From NCBI GenBank assembly GCA_014529385.2, contig CM043960.1, forward strand, positions 29,975,896 through 30,039,895: a stretch of 64,000 nt of DNA, given 5' to 3'. Below the pieces are notes generated by a model, which was not told the origin of the DNA, did no database searches, and worked only from the letters and a program-made list of their open reading frames with translations. Shown here one piece after another: positions 11,870 through 22,111 of the stretch. Both the position numbers and the translations under genes were made by a program. Source of the DNA: Adiantum capillus-veneris. Taxonomy: Eukaryota > Streptophyta > Polypodiopsida > Polypodiales > Pteridaceae. Within the stretch, counting starts at the first letter, position 1. Every line of letters begins with the position of its first letter.

Positions 11870-12300
11870 CCCAAAATCCCGGTGACCACGCCATCAAGTC
11901 CCGACAAAACTTCATTAATCCAACTTCAAGCATCATGGCCTTTGCCTCTTCTTGACTTCACGCCAAACCCTCCAATCGAAGCAACAAAAAGAAAATTCAT
12001 ATGGCACCTCACCACTAGTAACTGATGCCGACTTCAGCTCACAATATTTTTCCGGTCCAAGCTCTAATTGCTTATCTGAAAAGACTGATGTGCTCCACAT
12101 GATGAGCACTTCAGGCCCATGCATTTCCTTCATCCTCGCTCCTTCATTTGCAGTTTTCCAATCCGGTACGTATCCACTTTTAGCATCAAAAGCATATTTT
12201 TTGGCTCCTTAATGCCACATTTGTTAGCATTAAACTTTCTTGCTACCAATCCCTTATCACTTCTTGATAAACATATAGGCTTAAAATAAGTGTAATATAC
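11870..12300 (-). repeat. Gypsy-associated dispersed repeat, left copy
   Basis: About 425 bp sharing roughly four fifths of its bases with 16740-17175 in the same orientation, from TTGATGCCCAAAA to GGCTTAAAATAAG. On the minus strand it lies directly downstream of the gypsy integrase remnant at 12470-13090, so it is best read as the 3' untranslated region between pol and the 3' LTR. Its left edge abuts the copia shard. Confidence 0.65.
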
Positions 12301-12469
12301 ATCCTTTCGTTCTTTTTTCTATCATGGAAGCAGAGCTGCACAACATCCACCCCCTCTGAACCTGCACAACCTCTTTGTTGTGCCAACTACACTTAGTCAG
12401 TATCATTAAAAGCATCATCAGACACATTGTCCAATGCATACATATCATTATGTTATGGATGTTGACCTT

Positions 12470-13090
12470 AATTGAGATCTTCAAGAACAAATTTGTCGTC
12501 TTGCTTCTTAAACAACTTAACCCTTTTTCTTGCAATAGGCACCTTGAGCACAGTGCCATCAAGTTCACATAATTTATATGTTGCATTGTCATAAACATGA
12601 AGCACCACATACGATCCAAACAATCATTTAACCATTTTCTGCATAGCAGTATATTGATTCTCTAATCTACTATCGTAAACAAGTACCCAATCACCATCTT
12701 TAATAGCATGAGGTCGTAGTCGATGCTTTTTGTCAAATGCAACTTTATTCTGCAACCTTGCCTCCTTGAGCTTAACTTTAGCCTGCTTGATATTGTCTTG
12801 ACACCTCTCAAGTTGGCGGATGTGTAAAGCAAGTAAATCTTCTATAGTCATACCTTCTTCCCATGGCATTATAGGCCAAGACATAACCGCTTCCTATGTA
12901 GGCATAATGGGTTTTTGCCCATACATCAACTCAAATGACATAAAACTTGTAACAGAATTGTGTAATACGATCAACCCATGAAGCAAAAGGTAAGAGTTTA
13001 GGCCAATCATCAAGATCAAACACCAATTGAAAGTCCATCGTTGTCATTATCACAACATCTTCTTGGATCCCAAGGTATGAGCTTCCTCTG
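12470..13090 (-). pseudogene. Ty3-gypsy integrase C-terminal region, broken
   Basis: On the minus strand, across frameshifts, the sequence reads DWPKLLPFASWVDRIT, SFELMYGQKPIMP, SWPIMPWEEGMTIEDLLAL, HIRQLERCQDNIKQAKVKL, HRLRPHAIKDGDWVLVYDS, then FGSYVVLHVYDNATYKLCELDGT. This order is the end of the integrase core and the C-terminal beta-barrel of plant Ty3-gypsy polyproteins. Stops occur at several sites. The catalytic DDE residues, RT and RNase H are not recognisable upstream. Only debris remains. Confidence 0.75.
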
Positions 13091-13097
13091 AAATTGC

Positions 13098-14149
13098 TCA
13101 CGTGGTTTCCCATATACACCTAGATCCCTCACCAAATAGAAATACTTCAACCTCGTAAAAACATGGCAAACCTCCTATTGAATCACAAGAGATAAAGACC
13201 TTGATTCTACCTAGTGTCTGCATCATAACCTCCTCCAAGATCATAGGAAACCACCAAAATTTCTCATCATTAAAACTTAAGAAACCATTAACCCATAAAC
13301 CATCACAAACCCCACCTGGATCATAAGGCATATAAGTCAACCATCCCAAACCATGAACATATACATCTCCACCGAGATCAAATGGCATATCATTCAACTT
13401 ACAGACATCACAAAATGCAAGTTCTCCCCATACTAGTGCAATATAATATCCTCCTAGATCAAATGGTAGTAGAAAATTTCATATAGCATCAGGTATCACT
13501 AAATACTTCCATATCCCTTATGCAACTTGCTCAACCGATTGTTGATCATCCATCACAGGTAAGAGCATTGGTAGTGCAGCTTTACCCCCTCTAGCATTAG
13601 GATTATGGTCCTACATATTGTAGTTCATGAGTGCCCTGGAAAAACTCTCATATTGGGCTCCCAAGATGCATCAAAAACATTTCCCTAGTTTGTGCATGCC
13701 CAAACTCTAGTAGAGCCTCATCTAATAACTGCATAAGGTCATCATCAACAACATCTAAATAAACTTGGTAATGCACAAACCCAAATTGTTCGTATCCTTT
13801 GCATGTGTAATTGAGAATACTTCCAAAGCTTCATCCAATAGACACATAAGCTCTAGGTCCATCGCTTTAAAAGATTCCTCTACCCTGCACATCTCAGGTT
13901 GCTGTAAACCAAGATTTTCACACATGACATGCATACTAGCCACATTTGACATAGATTTTTCTTCAAGTTTCTCTCCCTGATTCAAATTTCTTTGGACCTT
14001 TGTAGCACAAATTTTAGCATGTATATTGAAAATTTCATCTACTGTGTTGTCCATATCATCGGCACAATGAAACCAATCATATGAAACACCAAAAGATTGC
14101 AATTCATTCTGCACCCCATTTGAATAGACATCTTGTGGATCTTCAAACG
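13098..14149 (-). other. Decayed minus-strand transposon interior, unassigned
   Basis: Minus-strand frames at 13098-13397 and 13755-14140 stay open for about 100-130 codons and look protein-like (Asp/Glu-rich, few low-complexity runs), but I recognise no domain. They lie between the integrase remnant and the MITE at 14150, in the same orientation as the 221-codon frame at 14848-15513, and may be parts of one interrupted protein. Confidence 0.3.
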
Positions 14150-14752
14150 CCAGGAGATTCACTCTATATACAAAACGGCATGCCACGTGCGAGCGGACAA
14201 CTTTGATAAAACCCTATATACGACTCATATTAGGGAATATGACCCTTTCTACGCTTACACGACAGTTGTGTAGCATAGTGACTGGCAACATAGTAAGGAA
14301 CCACTTCTATTGATAACTAGATGTACCCTCAATGTGTTTTAGTTTGACTTTTAAACTATGTGCTCGATCAGTTTGCACTCTGGTTATTTGTCCAATTTTG
14401 ACCCATCCAAAGCTGGTGTAAATCAACCCTTGACCTGCTCCAAATCAGCCCTTATCTATGGCCGACTTGATGAAAATTTGATGTGTTCCATGATAAAAAA
14501 CTTCCCCAAAATTCATCCAAGTTATAGTGCACATTTGTGACCTATCATTACCAAGTAATCAACTCGGGTCAGGTCCCCCCCCCCCCCCCCCCCCCCCCCC
14601 CCGTAAATATGATACCCCCCTTCCTTATTTTTAAGCTTGGGGAATAAATTATTGGGGGCCTACCCCTAACTTATAAGCTTATGTAACTTGTTAAAATCCC
14701 CCCCCCCTGCACTTACGTGGTGCTGTAAGTTTTCCATGGTGAATCCTCCGGG
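14150..14752. mobile_element. Mutator-like MITE, copy 1 (603 bp)
   Basis: The ends are inverted: CCAGGAGATTCAC on the left and, on the opposite strand at the right, CCCGGAGGATTCAC. The flanking 9-mers CTTCAAACG (14141-14149) and ATTTAAACG (14753-14761) agree at 7 of 9 positions, a decayed 9-bp target duplication. The interior is homologous to 41421-42134 along its whole length, including a poly-C tract (C28 at 14575-14602), and has no transposase. Inverted ends plus a 9-bp duplication indicate a non-autonomous Mutator-like element. It splits a minus-strand frame. Confidence 0.8.
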
Positions 14753-14847
14753 ATTTAAACGCATACTCTTGCTCATCTAAGCCCTCAAAATCTGGTGTAT
14801 CCAAACCCTAAAAATCTGGTATACACAAGTCCATGGTCCTGCGGCTC

Positions 14848-15513
14848 TCAACAACAGCCTTGTTTTGACCTATAACTATGCATATGCAAGCATACATACT
14901 TCAACAATATCATACATAGACATCTTCTCACAGGCATCATGTCGACATCTTGTACATTAGCTTCATAGTGAGCTTCAAATAACCAAGTTAATTGATACTC
15001 ATACGATTTGTCCCTAGAAATCTCCTTAGGTTGCTTGAAAGAATTTTGATCACTACTTTGGAAGCTCGTAGGCTCACTTTTCCCACCATACAATCTGAAA
15101 CTAGCATACCCAGTCTCAACTATGTCCATGTCTTCAGTGTCCAATATTTTGTTGTCCCGCAAATCACTTAAATCTAGAAGAGATTCTAGCAGGGTCCATG
15201 TTGTTGTGGAAGCACTCAATTTATCCATTAATTCATCTTCACATTGTCTTTGTTTGTTGGTTGTAACTTGTTCAATCTCAAGCTCTAGTACTGCAAAGCT
15301 TGCATGGATCAAAGCATTTGCAAATTCAATCCATTGCTGGAAAGAACACTCTGTTATCTCTTGGTACACTTCTTTCAAATTTAAATCCACAAGTTGTTCA
15401 AAAGACATAATCATTTGGTCTTTGAGTACACCTCGGCTTGTCATCTCTGCTTCGTAATAGGCAAGGTAACCTTCAGGATCATACCTTGAAAAAACATTAT
15501 GTTCTTCATACAC
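14848..15513 (-). CDS. Unrecognised 221-codon ORF, likely transposon-borne
   Basis: A continuous minus-strand frame with ordinary amino-acid composition and no low-complexity run. It begins MYEEHNVFSRYDPEGYLAYY and is rich in Glu, Leu and Ser. The middle (residues about 45-120) looks helical and acidic. I see no zinc knuckle, protease, DDE or RT motif. It lies between an LTR-like region with a TATA box (15520-16735) and the gypsy integrase remnant, in the same orientation, which suggests a gag-position or extra ORF of a gypsy element. That role is inference; it could also be a chance survivor. Confidence 0.4.
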   Translation of the reverse strand: MYEEHNVFSRYDPEGYLAYYEAEMTSRGVLKDQMIMSFEQLVDLNLKEVYQEITECSFQQWIEFANALIHASFAVLELEIEQVTTNKQRQCEDELMDKLSASTTTWTLLESLLDLSDLRDNKILDTEDMDIVETGYASFRLYGGKSEPTSFQSSDQNSFKQPKEISRDKSYEYQLTWLFEAHYEANVQDVDMMPVRRCLCMILLKYVCLHMHSYRSKQGCC

Positions 15514-15519
15514 AACATC

Positions 15520-16735
15520 TAGTGCTATGTCAACAGCTTCCTCTATCCTCTTTGCAGTGTTTTCTTGAAATCCAATTCCTGTAGATACCCTTGTACCAGC
15601 TCTAGCATCTTTGCATTGTCTGATGTCACAATCATCCCAGCTTCACCGGTCTCACATGGTTCCAATTCCTCTCATCTCTTCAATCTCCCACCCCGGCTCA
15701 ATTTCCTACTGAATTCACCAAGATGTTGGGAGATATGGGGTTCAAAAGGCAAGCCGCGGGCTGCTAGCTATGGGAAAAGAGAGAGGGAGAAAATGAACAA
15801 TACCGCAAAATAGACTAAAAACCTCTTTGAAGTGGAAACAAAGAACAAGAATAGTTGAACTTGATAACACAAATGAGAATCGATGCTTGATTGCCAAGGC
15901 GATGCTGTTAACAACATCGTCAATTGGATTAATTGTAGATTAAGGAGTTTAAGCTCCTGTATAAACGGTTTAAGCCCAATTAGTTTAGCACGAACTATAT
16001 TCAAACACCTGATTATGATGAAAGCGCGCCCAACAAACGAGTTAGAGCTCATGATGATGAAGGTGAAGCTCTCCTCTATTGCTCTCCTCCCTTCAATTTA
16101 CAAGAGCTCCCTTTCTTCTCCTACTGATTGCCAAAAAAAGATGGAACTCTCCAAAACTCTAAAAAATTTCCCCTCTATCTAGGTGTGTGTGAGTCCTGTC
16201 CTGTTTTAGTTGGACCTTTTTCCCTATTTATATCAAGCTTTTTGCACATGGTTGACCTCCTTCTATCCTTGGCATGCCTTGAACTCCAAGTATCCACATG
16301 CATGATCCATGGGAGCCTTGATGGCGTTGTTGGTGCTCTCCTTTGTTGCCTTCAAAAGTAATGGGCCTCGAGAGGCGCACGAAAACAAGCATGTAGGCAA
16401 CTGCTACATCAGCAGTGCTGCTCACCATCGTTCGATGGCATTTTTGACCAAAACTGCCCCTGGCGACAACAACAAGGCCGTGTGTCCGCATTAGCACCAC
16501 CATCCCTAAGCCAGCTCATCTCCATAGCTCCACGAGCTCAAAGGGGGCCTCATGCCCACCTTTGTGTTGCTTATGAGGGCCTCACACCATATCATATATT
16601 CAATGACCTCTTTATCGACCCCATGTGGGTTAACATGATGCCACATGGCAGTTCCATGGATCTCCCCTCCAAACTAACCAAAACCACCAAGAACTTCATT
16701 TAAAATTAATTGTTTCCTCCCCCCCACTTCAATCA
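15520..16735 (-). mobile_element. LTR-like region of a gypsy element (minus strand)
   Basis: On the minus strand a purine tract (GAAGTGGGGGGGAGGAAAC, 16717-16735) precedes about 800 bp without coding content. That stretch contains TATAAATA at 16225-16232 followed by a leader-like sequence, an arrangement that fits a polypurine tract followed by an LTR. The exact termini were not resolved: candidate TG starts lie near 16700, and the other end lies somewhere between 15880 and 15700. No second copy exists in the window to confirm it. Confidence 0.4.
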
Positions 16736-16739
16736 TTTA

Positions 16740-17175
16740 CAGTTTGATGCCCAAAAGCCCGGTGATTGAGCTACCAAGTCTCGGTAAAACTTCATTTCCT
16801 TGACTTCAAGCCGCCCGACATTTGCCGCTTCTTGACTTTGTCAAACCCTGCAACTGAAGCGACAAAAATCGAGAAATTCGTTTGGCACCTCACTGCTAGT
16901 AACTGACATCGACTTCAACTCGCAACATCTTGCTAGTCCAAGCTCCGATTGCTGATTTGAAAAGGTCAACATGCTTTACAAGATGAGCACTTTAGGCCCA
17001 TGCATTTACTTCATCCCTGGTCCTTCATCTACAGTTGTCCAATCCGGTACGAATCCACTTTTAGCAGCAAAAGCATAGTTTTTGGCCCCGTAAAGCCGCA
17101 ATTGGTATACATTTAGTATTAAACTTGCTTGTTACCAAACCCTTGTCAAACATACAGGCTTAAAATAAGCCTAAT
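16740..17175 (-). repeat. Gypsy-associated dispersed repeat, right copy
   Basis: Homologous to 11870-12300 in the same orientation. On the minus strand it comes immediately before the purine tract and LTR-like region, which is the place of a 3' untranslated region. Together the two copies suggest either two adjacent elements of one family or a tandem arrangement sharing an LTR. Confidence 0.6.
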
Positions 17176-17743
17176 CTGAATGGTTGCAGTTTGCAAGTGA
17201 GTGTGTGTCGTGCTAGGGTATGGCTGTGATTTGCAGGCGAGTGTGCAGGTTGAGTAGGTAGTATAAGTGCGGATTGGATAGGTTGTGGAGGGCGTAGCCC
17301 TGCTGGGTTTGGTGCTTCGGTGTCAACTACTCAAAATTCTTGTGCGGATCTAGGGTTTCTTTCTTGCTATGAACTGGTGGATTTCTCCATTGCCTTTGAC
17401 TTGGAGGAGCTTCAACGCTATCCGTAGTGGAACATCTTAGGCGCGCTTAATTTCTTTACATCTTGGAGTTAAGGGGAGCCTTTTTCGGCACGCTCATTTT
17501 ATCTTTAGCGTGGAGTTGGCTAGGAGCTTATTCAACGTTTTTCTTTTATCTCAACACCTTTATTGTGCCATGGCCTAGGGAAGGGTGCACTTGCTTGTCT
17601 TTAGCCACTCCTTTTTTGGGTGCTCCAAGCCTTTTGATATTCCTTATCGAGCTTGGTATTTTTATCAAACTATTCACTTTAGTCTTCAAAGTGCTAGTTT
17701 ATGAGAATAATTATTCTCCTCTCGAGGGCTATTCCTAGCTGAT
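17176..17743 (+). other. Non-coding stretch, possible LINE 5' UTR
   Basis: No protein-like frame. It directly precedes the LINE ORF1 relic at 17744 on the same strand, so it may be that element's 5' untranslated region; no homologous leader was found beside the related ORF1 at 48560. Confidence 0.3.
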
Positions 17744-18645
17744 ATGGAGTCGGATGGACTGATGTCAAGGGATCTGGGTGGCAAGGGGCCAGCAGGTCCT
17801 GGTGGATGGGGGATAGGATTTGTATTCACTGTAGAGGGGAGAAAAAGGGCAAGTGATTCCAGTGCCAATATTGCAAATCCAGAGAAGATGTTGAATCCCT
17901 ATACATTTGGCAGTCATTCATTATCAAAAGAAATCCTTATCGGAACGATCAGACAAAGTCAGAACAAGGTGGATGATTGTTATGCAATGTAGGGTGACTT
18001 CAATCCAGAAGCCGTGTTTCGGAGCATAGAACTGTGATGTGCTCACTTGGTAGTGTTGTATTTTATGGGCCGGAGGATGTCAACACATAGCCTTTGGGAG
18101 TGGGCGATAGCAACAACCAGTAACAAAAATGTGATTACCAGTTCACGGTAGTTGGAAAAGGCTTCTATATGGCAGGTTGTGCTTCTGAGTAAATTTTCTA
18201 GGACCTGGTCATGAGACGAGGCATTTGAGGAGCTTCTTATTTCACATATGCTAGCCCTAGATGCCTGAATTTTGCCTAAATGAAGATTTTATGGACTTCT
18301 GCCCAGTGTGGGTCACGCTCAAGGGCTTTTCTATATGGCTTCAAGATCATGTTGACTCCATTCGCTGCTATGATGGGCAGGGTGCTGTTCATTCCAAAAT
18401 TGCAGCATGTAAGGTCTGGCTTGGACATCAAGGTATGCATCTTGTGGAATATGAGTAAACCTATCCCCAAGTATTTGGATTCGACCGTGGGTTGTTTGGG
18501 CGCATATCAACAAGAATTATCGTTTGTGTCATTCCCAAATGCTTGATACAAGTACTTTAGAATTGGACACTATGCAAGGGATTTCCTCGAGGCGGATATT
18601 GCCCCCTGTCAAAGGATGAGAACAATTTGGAGGCAGGGGATTAGA
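17744..18645 (+). pseudogene. LINE ORF1 relic (DUF4283-like, decayed zinc knuckle)
   Basis: The frame starts MESDGLMSRDLGGKGPAGPG and continues through VEGRKRASDSSANIANPEKM, FGSHSLSKEILIGTIRQSQNKVDD and GDFNPEAVF, the DUF4283-like part of plant LINE ORF1 proteins that bind the element's RNA. It then passes through many stops to SFVSFPNA...RIGHYARDF, the zinc-knuckle region, in which the first Cys codon has become TGA and the second a Tyr. The protein at 48560-49930 is a clear homologue. No endonuclease or RT follows; instead a LINE 3' end appears at 19314-19350, so ORF2 has been lost. Confidence 0.7.
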
Positions 18646-19350
18646 GAGGCTAAGCCTCCAATAGAGAGTAGAAGGATGGAAGCAAACACAGGGGAACATG
18701 GTGGGACAGGTGGTGAGGGGGATAAAGAAATGGATTCCACTACGTAGGAGCTACAAGAATAACAAGATGCCCCGGTCGGTACATCTGATGGGCTCAGCAA
18801 AGAGATTGAGAGCCCGACTAGGGAGGTGTAGAATAAACCTATGGAGATGGATAACACATCGAACAAGCCACATTCAATTAACTTAGAGGCTTGCAACCTT
18901 GAACGGAATAGCAATGATGCAAAGGGCCCTCCTCGTAAGTTGTAGGACAAGATACAGATGGTCAATAAGGATGTGGGATTGCAAAACCAACAACTTGACC
19001 TCATGAGTCATTTGGTAAAGGTTACGGATTCCTCGACCACCACGATAAGTTTGCTTAAAAGAATCGCTAGAAAAAAGTGATATATGCATCTTTAGGGTTT
19101 GGCTTGGTGGTTAAGAGGTGCACAATGACAGGGCTATCACCTTGGTGGCAATCCCAAGCCAGCCTAAGTCCCCTTGGTGTCGTTCGATTTCAAGGTGGCT
19201 CCGTTTATTAGTCGATGTAACAATTCCCTTGTAGCTTTGGTACCTGTTGATGCTATGGCTCGATTGGAGCATGGCTTGCAATGTAAAAATTTTGGTTTCG
19301 TAATATATATACACTCACTATTGTGAGTTTAAAATATAAAAATTAAAAAA
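18646..19350 (+). mobile_element. LINE 3' region with terminal hairpin and A-rich tail
   Basis: The stretch after the ORF1 relic has no ORF2. It ends with CTCACTATTGTGAG at 19314-19327, a variant of the palindrome seen at other LINE 3' ends here, followed by an A-rich tail to 19350. The element therefore went from ORF1 directly to the 3' end, by internal deletion. Confidence 0.6.
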
Positions 19351-19372
19351 AGAATAAGCTTATTCTACATCC

Positions 19373-19565
19373 TTTCATTCTTTTTCCCATCATGGAAGCG
19401 GAGCTTCATGACATCGTTCGATTCTAATTGTTAGGCATGTGTCCCTAAAGAGAGCTTAAAAGTTGTCTTTCTTTCATTCTTTTTCCCATCATGGAAGCGG
19501 AGCTTCATGACATCGTTCGATTCTAATTGTTAGGCATGTGTCCCTAAAGAGGGCTTAAAAGTTGT
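19373..19565. repeat. 99-bp tandem duplication in gypsy-related sequence
   Basis: Two units, 19373-19471 and 19472-19565, both start TTTCATTCTTTTTCCCATCA and differ by only a couple of bases. The same sequence in diverged single copy occurs at 12302-12348, beside the gypsy integrase remnant, so the parent is gypsy-derived. Confidence 0.85.
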
Positions 19566-19930
19566 AAAGACAAAAAAATCTTGTCCCTTTCAAATGCTAT
19601 TTCAAGAGCTATATATTTATTTTTTTGGTATGCTGAAAAAGGTTTCTATTCGTGAGAATGTGCTCCTATGATGTGAAATATTGATCCAGTAATGTTTTTT
19701 CAGTATTTTGATTTGTAAAGAGTCCTTTGGTTTAAGGACTTCATAAAGATTTATTTCATTAAATTGTTATATTATTTTCTATGCTTATTAAATCTATCTT
19801 TTTTATGAAGTTTATACTTTTTGATTTAGTTTTTTTGTGTGTTTTTCTATTATCTATATTTATTTTATTTATTTAGTTTCAAATGATAATGTGCAATATC
19901 CACCTTTCACCTTATTCTTTAAGTAGCGCC
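19566..19930. other. AT-rich spacer
   Basis: T-rich non-coding DNA. No repeat termini or protein-like frame seen. Confidence 0.5.
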
Positions 19931-20640
19931 TTTTTTTTTTCAAAACTCACAACTATGAGTAGATTATATTATCATAACCAAACAATTTACAACTTCCTGC
20001 CATGCTCGTGCGGAGCCATGTCAGCTTCAAGTGGTCCTAGTTAGATCGGCTGATTAGGGAGCCACCCCATGACAAAAGATGAGCCCACATCTTTATTCCA
20101 ACAACATAGCGAATGTGGAACCCAATGACGAGGGAAAATCACACTCCTTTATTCTTGACAATCATTTAACGCACAAGGCCTTCTTCCACTCTTCAGGGTT
20201 ACTCTCTTTTCTAATGGTGATGATCGCCCCTTGGCTTTCTTGAATTATCTTTGTGACCTTGGCAATTTTCATGGTCTCTAAAATTCGACAATTCCTTGCC
20301 TTCCAAATATGTTTGAAGTACCTAAATCTCACTATTTGTGTCGCAATGAGTAATGCTTGGCTCTTGAACACCTTCTCTCCCAAGAAGAAATAGTTCTTGA
20401 AGAATCCTATTTTAAAAATCTTTTGAATCCATTTGCACACCTTCTCTGCTAAGCCACAAATCACCGGGCATTCCGTAACCAGGTGAGGGAGGTCTTTGTA
20501 TCCGTTCTGCATCGCAAACATCTATCCGAGCCAATTCCCTTGGCGAGAACCTTCACCCAGTTGGCAAGGCTCCCCATAAAACCTTCCAATGTGCAAAGGC
20601 TTTAGCAATTCACATAAGTTTCTCCCACACCATTATGCAT
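19931..20640 (-). pseudogene. LINE 3' end: zf-RVT and tail, 5' truncated
   Basis: The poly-T at 19931-19940 is the poly-A tail of a minus-strand LINE; the terminal hairpin CTCACAACTATGAG follows at 19946-19959. The frame at 20162-20521 encodes the last part of ORF2: DLPHLVTECPVICGLAEKVCKWIQK (zf-RVT zinc-binding region), FFKNYFFLGEKVFKSQALLIATQIVRFRYFKHIWKARN, then a tail. Upstream, near 20560, is KVLWGALPTG. The copy starts abruptly near 20640, as expected from incomplete reverse transcription. No target duplication was found. Confidence 0.75.
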
Positions 20641-20653
20641 GTATCGTGTACTC

Positions 20654-20688
<35 letters not shown>

Positions 20689-20949
20689 ACGCATGCTCTC
20701 CGACACCAAGGATCTTCACCCTCACTAAAGTGTCTGAGTAAGATCAAGTTTCTCGTTAAACTATCTGATGCAATGCATCGGATTGAAAAAAAAAGAATGA
20801 GGTTTCCTTAGGTAACAATGCCAAAGCAAGAAGATAGTGCATTATTATTTTCTTGCTCATGTAGTTGAGAGAGAGGGGGGGGGGGGGGGGGGGGGGGGAG
20901 ATGCCAAAGCAAGAAGATAGTGCATTGTTATTTTCTTGCTCATGTAGTT

Positions 20950-20988
<39 letters not shown>

Positions 20989-21024
20989 TTGGAACTTACC
21001 TCCCTTATATGATCCTATGGCCTA

Positions 21025-21090
<66 letters not shown>

Positions 21091-21110
21091 TACACACACA
21101 CATGTGTGCG
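20641..21110. repeat. Microsatellites and an 83-bp duplication
   Basis: (GT)n at about 20658-20688, a G24 run at 20875-20898, GA at 20954-20982, TC at 21027-21070 and CA/TACA to 21100. The sequence ATGCCAAAGCAAGAAGATAG with its following 40 bases occurs at 20818 and again at 20901, with the G24 run between. No genes. Confidence 0.8.
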
Positions 21111-21960
21111 CGCTCAACATGTAGAACTTGCTAAAATTGACACTAGTCCTGTTATAAAAAAAAGGCACTTTTGTGGCTTCAAGAGGCTTTTGTAAAAAAA
21201 TAATTCAACAACCATTTAGTTGTATAAACAAAAAACCCTCTAGGAAAATACGCCCAACACATAGTATTAGTTGGAAAAAAATGTCAAAAAAATAAATCAA
21301 GGGTTGAAGTTGTCTTTGCATGGCCATCTCTAAGGACTCATTTGACTAAAATGCATATAATTGATTAAATTGACCCAAGGGTGAAAGCATCTTAACAAGT
21401 CACGCTTTTTGTGCTAGTTAACATTTTCAAGTTAGCACGTCTTAAAAGAGTTAGTCATCCAATTATTCTTTTACAAATAATATCAAAATTTATCAAAGAT
21501 TGTACATTTGGATTCTTTGTTTCAAGAGCTTTCTATTGATATATCTTACATCATAGATCTTAAAGATGTAACTCGTGTTATTGTACTAGTTAACATATGT
21601 CAAAATTGTGATAATTGACATTGTTCGAAACATGAAAAAGTGTGACACATTAACATGCTTTCCCTCTCAATCGTAAACCAATTTTTTTGAAGAGACTCAA
21701 ACTTCTTTGAAAAATCCCTCATGAGGTACATAATGAGCCAATCACACTTATATGTGGATTACAAAAAGAAGTAAATTACAGTAGTATGTAGAAATGGGTC
21801 TTTCTTAAAAAAACTTAAAAAGTAAAAATTTTAACTCAAGTAAGACTCTAGAGTCTTCAACATTCCTTTTTTGTTTTGTAAAACTCACATAATTAACGTA
21901 TCTAGAGTCTAAGACATATCCTAACAAGATGCTCAAGAAGTTTCATGAAGTTTGTCATAT
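21111..21960. other. AT-rich spacer
   Basis: No protein-like frame. CTAGAGTCTAAG at 21902-21913 recurs right after the poly-A of the next LINE at 23443-23454 and may be its target duplication. Confidence 0.5.
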
Positions 21961-22094
21961 GAAGAATAACTCTAACTCTCGAGATTCTAGTATTTTAAGA
22001 ATAACTTTTTCATATGACAAACTTCATGAAGAATAACTCTAACTCTCGAGATTCTAGTATTTTAAGAATAACTTTTTCAAGTGACAAACTTCAT
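21961..22094. repeat. 67-bp tandem duplication with inverted flank
   Basis: Units at 21961-22027 and 22028-22094 are almost identical and start GAAGAATAACTCTAACTCTC. The sequence before unit one (CATGAAGTTTGTCATATGAA, about 21944-21963) is the reverse complement of the end of each unit, so the block can form a hairpin. Confidence 0.85.
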
Positions 22095-22111
22095 GAAACA
22101 ACAATAAAGAC

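Noticed and set aside
19085-19200. tRNA-like sequence after the LINE ORF1 relic
   Set aside because: An A-box-like stretch exists but the nearest B-box-like sequence is about 80 bases away and no stems form.
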